This document shows, one piece after another, positions 6,575 to 13,155 of a stretch of DNA of 16,032 nucleotides; position 1 is the stretch's first letter, and each line of letters opens with the position of its first letter. The stretch is taken from positions 1 through 16,032 of the forward strand of contig JAQCNK010000009.1 of assembly GCA_028275075.1 (NCBI GenBank), in the 5' to 3' direction. Origin of the DNA: Haloarcula sp. (lineage in GTDB: Archaea; Halobacteriota; Halobacteria; Halobacteriales; Haloarculaceae). Both the position numbers and the translations under genes were made by a program. Under the pieces are notes generated by a model. It was given only the letters and a program-made list of their open reading frames with translations, searched no databases and was not told where the DNA came from.

Positions 6575-7295
6575 GAGTACCGGCGGAGCGGCGCTTATTA
6601 CCGGGGGGACCGTGGCGTTCGAATGGAAGGTCGCCACAGTGCACGACAGAGCTAGCCGGGCCGTCGAACCAGTCGTCCTCGCCGGCGGCGAAAGCACACG
6701 GTTCGAGAACGGTGAGAAGGCGTTCGCGCGGGTGGGCGGTGAGCCAATGCTGGGGCGGGTCCTCGCGACCGTTGCCGCGACAACCGACAGGACGCCGCTC
6801 GTCGCCGTCCGTGACGACCGCCAACGGCGGGCTATCAGCGCACGGGTCGCCGAGTCGGTCCCGTTCGAACTGTCGTTCGTCACCGACGACCCCGCGTTTG
6901 GCGGGCCGCTTGCTGGGGCGGTCGCCGCCTGCGAGGCGTCCGAGGCAAACTGGCTGTTCCTCACAGGCTGTGACATGCCATTGCTGGACCGCGAGGTCGT
7001 TTCGTGGGTTCTCAGCCACTGTGACGGGAGGGTTGCCGACGCTATCGTCCCCGAGACCGATGGCGGCATCGAACCGCTGCATGCGTGTTATCGACCCGAG
7101 GCGGTCGCGGCAGCGGCCGAACAGGTCAGTCCCAACGCCGGGCTCCGGGCGCTGCTTGATGCGATGGCACCGGTCACGGTCGTCGACGCGGCGGCCTGTC
7201 CGGCCGACCTCACGCGCTCGGCCCGGAACGTCAACACGGTGGCGGAGCTAGAGCGGGTCAGAGCCAACGGTGACGCGACGGACGGCATGAAATGA
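6573..7295 (+). CDS. mobA: Molybdenum cofactor guanylyltransferase MobA
   Basis: Transfers GMP from GTP to Moco to give the molybdopterin guanine dinucleotide form used by nitrate reductases of the DMSO reductase family. Counting from 6573, motifs are VVLAGGESTRF (34-44) with EKA (48-50), GPLAG (111-115), the metal-binding GCDMPLL (132-138), EPLHACYRP (167-175) and NVNT (219-222), the standard nucleotidyltransferase series. The start is uncertain. ATG 6573 gives 240 residues, but its first 22 residues are neutral and unlike the acidic rest, and it lies at the base of the 82-nt hairpin. A GTG at 6639 would give 218 residues, with VVLAGG close to the N-terminus as usual in the family; a GTG at 6612 is a third choice. 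Its plus-strand position, divergent from moeA and facing cheC, makes it a separate transcript. Confidence 0.88.
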   Translation: MSTGGAALITGGTVAFEWKVATVHDRASRAVEPVVLAGGESTRFENGEKAFARVGGEPMLGRVLATVAATTDRTPLVAVRDDRQRRAISARVAESVPFELSFVTDDPAFGGPLAGAVAACEASEANWLFLTGCDMPLLDREVVSWVLSHCDGRVADAIVPETDGGIEPLHACYRPEAVAAAAEQVSPNAGLRALLDAMAPVTVVDAAACPADLTRSARNVNTVAELERVRANGDATDGMK

Positions 7296-7339
7296 TACGT
7301 CGCCCGCGTCCCAGAAGCGCCTAAGCTAAATACTCAGTA

Positions 7340-7981
7340 TCAGACGAAATCCTCTGCCTGCGTATCGGCCTCGACATCGGTATCAACAGCGATACCCTGG
7401 ATGAGTTCGACCAAGTCGCCAAGTTCGGGGAACGTGTAGACGGTCATGCCGAGTTCGCCACCCTCGACGGTGATCTGGGAGTCGGTAACGAAGACGAGTT
7501 CGGAGTCGGGCCAGCCGCCCATTGTCTCGATAATTTCGGCACCCGTTCCCACCTCGAAGTTCGGCGTCCCCATGTCGATGGTCGTGTCCAGGACGTTTGC
7601 CCAGCCGTCGATGAACCCCGAAGTCATGATGTTGCCGATCTCCTGCATCGCAGACTGTTCCATAGCGGAGAACCCCGCGCCATCGCTGGCCTCCCCCATA
7701 CCACCCATCATCGCGCTCGCCAGCCGCTTGCTGTCTGCCGGATCGAGCATGAACAGAACGTAGCCGTATGGCGGTTCGGTCAGCTCAACGTAGATACCGA
7801 CCTGCTGTTGATCGCCGATGTGTGTGGTGACGTCGCCGATGTCGAGAAAGTTGATCTGGGACGTGTGGACTCCGGCTGACAGCCCCGTGAGCTGCCCGAG
7901 GTGATCGGCGACGGTCCCCGATCCCTCCTTGGCCATCTGGTTGAACAGATCGAGTTTTCGCACGTCGACTTGCAGGCTCAT
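7340..7981 (-). CDS. cheC: CheC-type CheY-P phosphatase (orphan)
   Basis: CheC proteins dephosphorylate CheY and so tune archaeal swimming behaviour; archaellum control in haloarchaea uses several CheC paralogues. The protein has 213 residues, the usual single-domain length. The second active site is intact: S110-x3-E114-x2-N117-x22-P140 fits the CheC/FliY/CheX signature exactly. The corresponding first site near residues 15-22 reads QMAKEGSG, keeping the Glu but with Gly at the Asn position, so only one catalytic site is expected. No other chemotaxis or archaellum gene is present. The ATG at 7981 is supported by a TATA-like TTAAG about 27 nt upstream (8005-8010), consistent with a leaderless mRNA. 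Confidence 0.88.
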   Translation of the reverse strand: MSLQVDVRKLDLFNQMAKEGSGTVADHLGQLTGLSAGVHTSQINFLDIGDVTTHIGDQQQVGIYVELTEPPYGYVLFMLDPADSKRLASAMMGGMGEASDGAGFSAMEQSAMQEIGNIMTSGFIDGWANVLDTTIDMGTPNFEVGTGAEIIETMGGWPDSELVFVTDSQITVEGGELGMTVYTFPELGDLVELIQGIAVDTDVEADTQAEDFV

Positions 7982-7994
7982 ACCACACCGAACG

Positions 7995-8006
7995 AGCCAA
8001 TTGGCT
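7995..8006. promoter_or_regulatory. 12-bp perfect palindrome in cheC promoter
   Basis: AGCCAATTGGCT is a perfect 12-bp palindrome lying between the cheC start codon and its TATA-like box, with slight overlap of the latter. The position suits a repressor operator. A 12-bp palindrome can arise by chance, so this is only a candidate. Confidence 0.3.
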
Positions 8007-8059
8007 TAACGTCACCGTCGCCACTATCGTAGTTGAAAACGGAGAACACGCCCGACGCG

Positions 8060-8166
8060 GCAGTGCAGCCGCGTCGTGGCATCGCCCAAGGGCAGTGCAG
8101 CCGCGTCGTGGCATCGCCCAAGGGCAGTGCAGCCGCGTCGTGGCAGCGCCCAGCGGCAGTGCAGCG
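8060..8166. repeat. 32-bp tandem repeat, three full copies plus a partial fourth
   Basis: GCAGTGCAG recurs at 8060, 8092, 8124 and 8156, exactly 32 bp apart. Copies 1 and 2 are essentially identical, copy 3 diverges in its last eleven bases (AGCGCCCAGCG where the others have ATCGCCCAAGG), and the fourth keeps about ten bases. The unit also contains CCGCGTCGTGGC. Because 32 is not a multiple of three, the open frames crossing it cannot be one repeat protein. It lies in the 192-bp gap between lrp and cheC, both on the minus strand, directly after the lrp stop, so it would be in the lrp 3' UTR. No spacers are present, so it is not CRISPR. Confidence 0.9.
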
Positions 8167-8173
8167 GTGTGGG

Positions 8174-8632
8174 TTACTCGCCGGTGTCGTCGACCGGGAA
8201 CTGTTCGTGCTCGCGGACCGTGTTCAGCACGACCGAGGTGGATGCAGTGCGGATATCAGGGTCGGTCAGCAGTTCCTTGATATGCGCGTTCATCTCTTCT
8301 GTGTCGCGGAACTTCCCGACGGCGACGATGTCGTGGCTTCCGGTCACCTCGTACACCGCGACCATGTTTTCGAGGTCGCGGAGGCGCTCCGTGATCGGCT
8401 TGAGCCCACTGCCATCGACCGACAGCTGGAAGACGGCAGTTACGTCGTACCCCAGTGCCTTGTAGTCGACGCGAGCGGTGTACTCCTCGATGACGCCGGT
8501 ATCGACCAGCTGATCCATCCGCCGCGACACCGTTGTCGCGGCGACGCCGGTTTCGGCGGCGACATCGCGGGCACTCGCCCGGCCGTCGCGGAGTAGGGCG
8601 TTCACCACCTGTCTGTCGATATCGTCGACCAT
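8174..8632 (-). CDS. Lrp/AsnC-family transcriptional regulator
   Basis: 152 residues with the two-domain Lrp layout. An N-terminal winged HTH is visible around SARDVAAETGVAATTVSRRM (20-39), and a C-terminal RAM/AsnC ligand domain follows from about residue 60, with the typical VTGSHDIVAVGKF segment (97-109). It is the last gene of the amt-glnK-lrp operon, 10 bp after the glnK stop. Family members are octameric or dimeric DNA-binding proteins that sense amino acids such as Gln, Asn or Leu. Linkage to ammonium uptake suggests a nitrogen-responsive regulator, perhaps of this operon; that is inference. ATG 8632 is the first good start after the glnK stop. Confidence 0.9.
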   Translation of the reverse strand: MVDDIDRQVVNALLRDGRASARDVAAETGVAATTVSRRMDQLVDTGVIEEYTARVDYKALGYDVTAVFQLSVDGSGLKPITERLRDLENMVAVYEVTGSHDIVAVGKFRDTEEMNAHIKELLTDPDIRTASTSVVLNTVREHEQFPVDDTGE

Positions 8633-8642
8633 CGCCCGCCGC

Positions 8643-8999
8643 TCAGACGGCCTCGGGACCGGTCTTGCCTGTTCGGACCTGGCAGGCGTCGTCGACCGGG
8701 AGGACGAAGATCTTGCCGTCGCCCTTCTCGCCCGTGTGGGCGCCGTCGGCGATCGCTTCGACCACGTCGTCGGCCGGGATATCGGAGACGACTGTCTCGA
8801 CCTTGACCTTCTGGTGGAGGTCGACGACGTACTCCTCGCCGCGCCACTGTCCCTTCTTTGCGGGCTGGGAGCCCCGTCCGGAGACGTTTGTCACCGTCAG
8901 CGAGGGCGCGCCGACTTCCGCGAGCGCCTGTTTCACGTCGCCGAGCTTGTCGGGACGGATCATTGCCATTATCATCTTGAGTTCAGTTTCGTCAGTCAT
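8643..8999 (-). CDS. glnK: PII nitrogen-regulatory protein (GlnK type)
   Basis: Trimeric PII signal protein that binds ATP/ADP and 2-oxoglutarate and blocks the Amt channel through its T-loop. The 118 residues show the PII landmarks: N-terminal [12 protein letters not shown], a T-loop with RGEEY (Tyr57 aligning with the classical Tyr51), the KVKVE strand, the B-loop [11 protein letters not shown] (89-99) and the C-terminal VRTGKTG (108-114). Haloarchaeal PII proteins are usually regulated without uridylylation, although Tyr57 is present. The start at 8999 is preferred over one at 9032 because PII proteins begin at this position and it overlaps the amt stop by 8 nt (ATGACTGA), implying coupled translation. 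Adjacency to amt supports GlnK over GlnB. Confidence 0.93.
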   Translation of the reverse strand: MTDETELKMIMAMIRPDKLGDVKQALAEVGAPSLTVTNVSGRGSQPAKKGQWRGEEYVVDLHQKVKVETVVSDIPADDVVEAIADGAHTGEKGDGKIFVLPVDDACQVRTGKTGPEAV

Positions 9000-10302
9000 C
9001 TTTGGAACCTCGAGTCGCTTCGATGTCTTCACTCATGATACCACCGTCTGCCACAACGCCCTCGCCCGAGCCGAACTCGGGGTAGGTCTCGACGCCGTGT
9101 TCGCTGACATCCAGCCCTTCCTGCTCGTGTTCCGGCGTGACGCGAGCTTCACCGATAGCTTTCAGTGCGACCCAGACGACGGCAGTCGCAGTCAGCGTCC
9201 AGCCGCCGATGACGAACACGCCAAACGCCTGTGCAATAAATGCACTACCGATGCTGACACCCTCTGGCAGGGAAATTGCCACGAACGGGTACAGCAGCGT
9301 GCCGATGATGCCCGCGCTCCCGTGAACCGGGAAGACAGCACAGACATCGTCGATGTTGAGCTTGCTCTCGACGAGCTTGAAGACGATGGGGAGCTGTGCG
9401 CCGGAGATGATACCGACGATCAGTGCGCCCCACCACGTCGTGGTGTGGGGGATCGCCGTGATACCGACCAGGCCGGCAAGCAGGCCGTTGGCGACGAAGA
9501 GGGTGTCGACCTTCCCGGTCTGCCCCCAGGCGACACCGCCCGCGGCGATGGCACCCATCGCCATGGCCAGGGTCGTCGTTATCGCGACCTGACCGAGCTG
9601 GCTTGCGTTAAACCCACTCGAACCGTAGATGGCCGAGGTACCCACGTTGAAGCCGTACCAGCCAAAGGCCAGTATGAGCGTGCCGAGCACGGCAAAGGTC
9701 ATCGAGTGGCCGGGAATGACGTTCGCGGAACCGTCCTCGTTGAACCGACCCATGCGTGGGCCGAGAACGGCTGCGGCCGCAAGGCCGGCGATACCGCCCA
9801 TGCCGTGGACGATCATGCCGCCCGCGAAGTCAGTGAAGGCGACGCCGGTAACCATCTCGACAAGACCAGTCGCGTCCGGGGCGACCGACCACGTAAAGGA
9901 GATGACAACCGGGTAAATCACCGCGGCCAGCAGGATGGTGTAGGTGACGTACGCACGGAGCTTCGCGCGACCGGCCACCGCCCCGGAGACGATGGTGGCA
10001 CCGGTCATGGCGAAGACGGCACCGTACAGGAAGTCAATGAACCCGAGACCGCTCGCCGTGCCGCCCCAGGCGAACGACCCGCCGCCGAGGAGCGACGCCA
10101 GGCCGGTCCCGACAAGGAAGAACACCACCACACCAATCGACCAGGTGAGGAGGTTCTTCGTGAGTTGGTTCGCGACGTTCTTCGAGCGCACCTGCCCCGC
10201 CTCGAGCATGGCGAAGCCGGCGTGCATGAAGAAGATCAGGAACGATACGAGCAGTATCCACGTGTAGTTTAGCGCTTCCGCGCTGGCTTGGAGTAGTACC
10301 AT
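8992..10302 (-). CDS. amt: Ammonium transporter Amt
   Basis: Trimeric membrane channel/transporter for ammonium, first gene of the operon with glnK and lrp. The 436-residue protein has about eleven hydrophobic segments, beginning with [22 protein letters not shown] (about 15-36). The pore histidine pair is visible as H166 in [13 protein letters not shown] and H327 in VFPVHGSAG. There is no cleavable signal peptide; the short N-terminus runs directly into the first helix. The C-terminal tail after residue 385 is long and acidic, and it is the part that in other Amt proteins contacts GlnK. ATG 10302 has a TATA-like TTTATT (10323-10328, read on the other strand) centred about 24 nt upstream, suggesting a leaderless start. 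Expression is likely nitrogen-controlled, but the operator is unproven. Confidence 0.95.
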   Translation of the reverse strand: MVLLQASAEALNYTWILLVSFLIFFMHAGFAMLEAGQVRSKNVANQLTKNLLTWSIGVVVFFLVGTGLASLLGGGSFAWGGTASGLGFIDFLYGAVFAMTGATIVSGAVAGRAKLRAYVTYTILLAAVIYPVVISFTWSVAPDATGLVEMVTGVAFTDFAGGMIVHGMGGIAGLAAAAVLGPRMGRFNEDGSANVIPGHSMTFAVLGTLILAFGWYGFNVGTSAIYGSSGFNASQLGQVAITTTLAMAMGAIAAGGVAWGQTGKVDTLFVANGLLAGLVGITAIPHTTTWWGALIVGIISGAQLPIVFKLVESKLNIDDVCAVFPVHGSAGIIGTLLYPFVAISLPEGVSIGSAFIAQAFGVFVIGGWTLTATAVVWVALKAIGEARVTPEHEQEGLDVSEHGVETYPEFGSGEGVVADGGIMSEDIEATRGSKDD

Positions 10303-10322
10303 GATGTGTGTATGAGTTTGCG

Positions 10323-10328
10323 TTTATT
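10323..10328 (-). promoter_or_regulatory. Candidate TATA box of the amt-glnK-lrp operon
   Basis: TTTATT on the plus strand (AATAAA read toward amt) is centred about 24 nt before the amt ATG, consistent with a leaderless start. It adjoins the first of two inverted TTGGACGTTC decamers, which would therefore lie just upstream of the box, in an activator or BRE position. Confidence 0.45.
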
Positions 10329-10334
10329 GCGTTT

Positions 10335-10344
10335 GAACGTCCAA
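10335..10344 (-). promoter_or_regulatory. Decamer TTGGACGTTC, copy next to amt TATA box
   Basis: The plus strand reads GAACGTCCAA, so TTGGACGTTC is on the minus strand, 7-16 bp upstream of the amt TATA-like box. The same decamer lies on the plus strand at 10537-10546. An ACGT core is common to both. Two exact copies of a 10-mer in about 210 bp are unlikely by chance and may be a regulator-binding half-site. Confidence 0.4.
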
Positions 10345-10536
10345 CTTTATCGGCGCGAGTGCCAACTTCGTCAAATCGTTCACGGGAGAATCACTGGCAA
10401 GACCACTATATAAAATCTTGGTTTATGGAACCTCAGATTTGGGGGTTAGGAGTGTATGATTGTCCAGATTACCACATGATATTATGCATATAAGGTTGTT
10501 CTCCGTCAAGAAACGGGGTATATGTTCGCTCTAGAT

Positions 10537-10546
10537 TTGGACGTTC
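10537..10546 (+). promoter_or_regulatory. Decamer TTGGACGTTC, distal copy
   Basis: Exact second copy of the decamer at 10335-10344, in inverted orientation, 193 bp further from amt. The spacing could permit looping between two bound regulators. The preceding base differs from the first copy (T here, G... A/T context there), so only the core is shared. Confidence 0.35.
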
Positions 10547-10761
10547 GTAAACTGCTATTTCCCCGCAACTGGCGTATATCGGGTCCGGGCGCTTGCGCGC
10601 ACTGCTCAAGCCAGTCGTTGCGCTGTTTCGGGCACACGCTGGCCGCGAGAACGGTCGTTATCGGGTGGATATACCACAATTAGCGGGTCGCAGGCGGACA
10701 GACGCCGGCAGCGGTTGCGATTCGTTCGCCAGGCCCCGTGTAAAAGTTTACAAACGACAGG

Positions 10762-11742
10762 TCACAGCCGGTCGGCAATGTCCTCGGCAAAGTACGTGAG
10801 GATGAGGTCGGCCCCGGCCCGTTTGATCGAGAGTAGCGATTCGTAGGCGACATCTTCGAGCTGGAGCCACCCCTTGTCGGCGGCGGCATGCAGCATCGCG
10901 TACTCCCCGGAAACGTTGTAGGCCGCGACCGGGTGATCGTGGTCCTCGCGAACCTGGGCGACGATGTCTAGGTACGGGAGAGCGGGTTTGACCATCAGCA
11001 CGTCCGCACCCTGAGACACGTCAAGGTCGACTTCGCGGCGGGCCTCGCGTCCGTTGGCGGGGTCCATTTGGTAGTGGCGCCGGTCGCCGAAGGCGGGCGC
11101 GCCGTCGGCGGCGTCGCGGAACGGACCGTAGAAGGCCGATTCGAACTTCGCCGCGTAGCTCATGATCGGGACATCCGTGTGGCCGTCGGCGTCGAGGGCC
11201 TCCCGGATAGCGCCGACCATCCCATCGATCATCCCCGACGGTGCGACCATGTCCGCTCCCGCGTGGGCGTGACTCACGGCGATGTTGCCCAGCAGATCGA
11301 GCGTTTCGTCGTTGCGCACGGTGAGATTCGGGTCGTGTTTAGCGTCCGCTTCCAGCAGGCCGCAGTGGCCGTGGCTCGTGTACTCACAGAGACAGACATC
11401 GGTGATGACGTAGGCGTCGGTCGCGTCGGTGATCCGTCGGACGGCCTCCTGGACGACGCCGTCAGCGGCCCAGGCCCGCGAGCCCTGCTCGTCTTTCGAT
11501 TCGGGAATCCCGAATATCATGACGGCCTCAACTCCGGTTTCGAGCACTTCCGCAACGCGATCGACGGCCTGGTCGGTCGGGACGCGGTCATGGCCCGGCA
11601 TCGTCTGAATCGGGACCCGCTCATCGGTCGTCGCGTCCACGAACACCGGAGCGATCAGATCCGACGCCGACAGTTCCGTCTCCCGAACCAGGGGTCGCAC
11701 ACCGTCGGTACGGAGACGGCGTGGGCGACGTGTCATATCCAT
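10762..11742 (-). CDS. hemB: Delta-aminolevulinic acid dehydratase (porphobilinogen synthase)
   Basis: Condenses two 5-aminolevulinate molecules to porphobilinogen on the route to siroheme, heme and cobalamin. With the start at 11742 the protein has 326 residues, normal for the family. The zinc site is C117-x-C119 with C127 in VCLCEYTSHGHC. The two Schiff-base lysines are K199 in SYAAKFESAFYGPF and K252 in MVKPALPYLDI. The open frame extends to 11799, but starts there would coincide with a TATA-like TATATAT (11801-11807); conserved homology begins at RRPRRLR, which follows ATG 11742 (alternative 11736). It appears monocistronic here. Its product feeds the siroheme needed by the nitrite reductase in this window, a metabolic rather than operon link. 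Confidence 0.94.
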   Translation of the reverse strand: MDMTRRPRRLRTDGVRPLVRETELSASDLIAPVFVDATTDERVPIQTMPGHDRVPTDQAVDRVAEVLETGVEAVMIFGIPESKDEQGSRAWAADGVVQEAVRRITDATDAYVITDVCLCEYTSHGHCGLLEADAKHDPNLTVRNDETLDLLGNIAVSHAHAGADMVAPSGMIDGMVGAIREALDADGHTDVPIMSYAAKFESAFYGPFRDAADGAPAFGDRRHYQMDPANGREARREVDLDVSQGADVLMVKPALPYLDIVAQVREDHDHPVAAYNVSGEYAMLHAAADKGWLQLEDVAYESLLSIKRAGADLILTYFAEDIADRL

Positions 11743-11800
11743 ATGCGGGTGTGTGGCCCTAGGGGGCATGAACCCACCGCTCGTCGCGCCACCAAACATG

Positions 11801-11807
11801 TATATAT
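11801..11807. promoter_or_regulatory. Shared TATA box between hemB and the HTH-like gene
   Basis: TATATAT is centred 28 nt before the ATG at 11832, ideal for leaderless transcription of the plus-strand gene. Because the box is nearly symmetric it could also serve hemB on the minus strand, with a start near 11777 and a leader of about 35 nt. No other strong A/T box is seen in the 89-bp divergent gap. Confidence 0.5.
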
Positions 11808-11831
11808 CCAGACTGGTAATCCAGTGGTCGG

Positions 11832-12452
11832 ATGGACGAAAAAACAGAGCAGCTCCGGGACATCTTCATGGACGTCTCCGAGGAGGGGTCGGTGACGGAG
11901 TCACAGGCGGCCGGGCGCGGGTCGCTGACCGACTCCGACGAGGCGGCGGTCGAGGAGGGGCTGGGCCAGACTGTCGCGCGGATGCGGGACCGATACGAGT
12001 TCCGGACGGGGCTAGACGACGCGGCGCTGGTCACGCTGGTCCGGGAGTTTTACGCCGGCCGCGAGGACGACGAGTTGGCCGACGATATCGGCGTCGACGA
12101 ATCGGCCGTCGTCGAGGCCCGGCTCGACCTGCACCTCCTGCGGGAGTCCGACGATGACGCGGAGTTCGATGTGGCCACGTTCCGCCGGCGGGTTATCGGC
12201 GACGACCCGACCGGCGAGGAACTGGCCGCGGCTTTCGAGATCGACGCCGAGACTGCGAGGTACTATCGCCACGTCGTCGAGGCCCAGGCCGCCGCCCGCG
12301 GTGTGAGCCACCGCTTTACCAGCGGTTTCGAGGACGCGCTGGCCGAAGCGGGCCTCGCGACGCAACACACGTCGGCGGTGCGTGAGACGGGGCTGGACGA
12401 AGCGACCGAAGATATCGACTCGTTGGATTCGGACGCCGACGTGTCGATGTGA
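11832..12452 (+). CDS. Haloarchaeal conserved acidic protein with HTH-like segments
   Basis: 206 residues, very acidic, with no Cys and no membrane segment. Two stretches look like helix-turn-helix modules: about 67-101 (TLVREFYAGREDDELADDIGV onward) and about 127-160 (RRVIGDDPTGEELAAAFEID onward), separated by an acidic linker. The N-terminus MDEKTEQLRDIFMDVSEEGSVTESQ resembles what I recall as haloarchaeal 'conditioned medium-induced protein 4', a name without a proven biochemical role; I hold that label loosely. A DNA-binding or RNA-polymerase-associated regulator is a reasonable inference. A leaderless start at ATG 11832 is supported by the TATA box centred 28 nt upstream. It is followed 43 bp later by the Cas4-like gene, which has its own T-rich promoter. 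Confidence 0.75.
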   Translation: MDEKTEQLRDIFMDVSEEGSVTESQAAGRGSLTDSDEAAVEEGLGQTVARMRDRYEFRTGLDDAALVTLVREFYAGREDDELADDIGVDESAVVEARLDLHLLRESDDDAEFDVATFRRRVIGDDPTGEELAAAFEIDAETARYYRHVVEAQAAARGVSHRFTSGFEDALAEAGLATQHTSAVRETGLDEATEDIDSLDSDADVSM

Positions 12453-12464
12453 GACGAGCGAAGG

Positions 12465-12469
12465 TTTTT
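12465..12469 (+). promoter_or_regulatory. T-rich TATA-like box before the Cas4-like gene
   Basis: AAGGTTTTTG, with the T-run at 12465-12469, is centred about 29 nt before the ATG at 12496. That matches leaderless haloarchaeal promoters and suggests the Cas4-like gene can be transcribed independently of the HTH-like gene. Confidence 0.45.
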
Positions 12470-12495
12470 GTCCGAACCCGAGGCCACCCGGATCT

Positions 12496-13155
12496 ATGGC
12501 CGACCATACCTTCCGCGAACTGGAGACAGCGGCCTACTGCCCGCGAAAGCTCTACTACCGTCGCCGGGACAGCCCGCCGGACGTGCCCGCCGAGATCGAG
12601 CAGATACGCCGGCTGGCGTGTGAGTACGACCGGCTGATGACCGAGGACGCGGCGCTGCTGTCAGCGCCGATCGAGCCCGACCCCGCGACAGTCCGCGAGC
12701 GGTTGCGAGCAGCCCGGGACCGACTCGGGATGTGGGACGCACTGGTGACCCCTGCCGAGACAGACGTCTACCTGTCGGGGAAAGACGCTCGCGGTATCGC
12801 ACACAAGCTCGTCGAGACTGACACCGGAGCGGTTCCCTCGCTGGTCTTTGCGGGGAAACCACCCGCGCAGGGCGTCTGGGAGCCCCAGTCAGTCAGGCTG
12901 GTCGCCGCCGCGAAAGCGCTCTCCTGGGAGCGCGAGCGACCGGTCGAGCAGACGTTCGTCGAGTACCCGGCCTACGGCGTCATCCGAGAAGTCGAGGTGA
13001 CGGCGAGGCGATGCGGGCAGTACCGGCGAGCGCTACGAATCGCCGAGAGTATCGACGGGCCGCCGGCCAGAACGGATAACGACGCAAAGTGCGAGCCCTG
13101 TGAGTACCGTGAGCAGTGCGGCGTCAGGACGCGGTCGCTGCGGTCGTTGCTCTAG
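12496..13155 (+). CDS. Solo Cas4-like (PD-(D/E)XK superfamily) protein with Fe-S cysteines
   Basis: 219 residues. Cas4/RecB-like features are the N-terminal AAYCPRKLYY (C15) and a C-terminal C199-x2-C202-x5-C208, together giving the four cysteines that bind the 4Fe-4S cluster in Cas4 exonucleases. The middle carries GKDARGIAHKLVE (96-108) and PSLVFAGKPPAQGVW (114-128), then Q131 in QSVRLVAAAKAL, which align in order with the G-x-D, E-x-K and Q-containing motifs of Cas4. The expected catalytic Asp and Glu are not evident: only K121 and Q131 remain in place. Nuclease activity is therefore doubtful; it may be a structural or DNA-binding derivative. No cas1, cas2 or repeat array is nearby, so a CRISPR role is not supported here. 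ATG 12496 gives an N-terminus starting at the conserved region. Its TAG overlaps the convergent Sua5 stop in CTAG. Confidence 0.75.
   Translation: MADHTFRELETAAYCPRKLYYRRRDSPPDVPAEIEQIRRLACEYDRLMTEDAALLSAPIEPDPATVRERLRAARDRLGMWDALVTPAETDVYLSGKDARGIAHKLVETDTGAVPSLVFAGKPPAQGVWEPQSVRLVAAAKALSWERERPVEQTFVEYPAYGVIREVEVTARRCGQYRRALRIAESIDGPPARTDNDAKCEPCEYREQCGVRTRSLRSLL

Larger units (their letters stand above)
10303..10761. other. A/T-rich intergenic region upstream of amt
   Basis: This 459-bp gap contains no convincing gene. The nearest 200 bp to amt are clearly richer in A/T than the surroundings and hold several TATA-like boxes: TTTATT at 10323-10328 facing amt, TATATAAAA near 10408-10416, and a GCATATAAGG near 10486. 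The decamer TTGGACGTTC occurs twice in opposite orientation. Nearer hemB is a short GTGG-ATATA-CCAC repeat (10665-10677) and, just after the hemB stop, TGTAAA-AG-TTTACA (10739-10752), whose T-run on the minus strand could mark a transcript end. A short ORF at 10308-10493 is not acidic and is not called. Confidence 0.6.

Noticed and set aside
6243..7082. 279-residue minus-strand ORF covering the moeA-mobA gap
   Set aside because: Antisense to mobA and across the structured element, with no recognisable domain; mobA motifs on the other strand are decisive.
7330..7340. ATACT-C-AGTAT inverted repeat at the end of cheC
   Set aside because: Arms are only 5 bp and overlap the stop codon; too short to call a terminator.
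8060..8166. Possible CRISPR array, prompted by the repeats and the Cas4-like gene
   Set aside because: The repeats are directly adjacent with no unique spacers, and the Cas4-like gene is more than 4 kb away with no cas1 or cas2.
8533..10272. 579-residue plus-strand ORF
   Set aside because: Antisense to glnK and amt, whose family signatures are unmistakable.
10308..10493. Small plus-strand ORF upstream of amt, also readable from ATG 10424
   Set aside because: Not acidic, overlaps the amt promoter, and the TATATAAAA box is only about 14 nt before ATG 10424, too close for transcription of that start.
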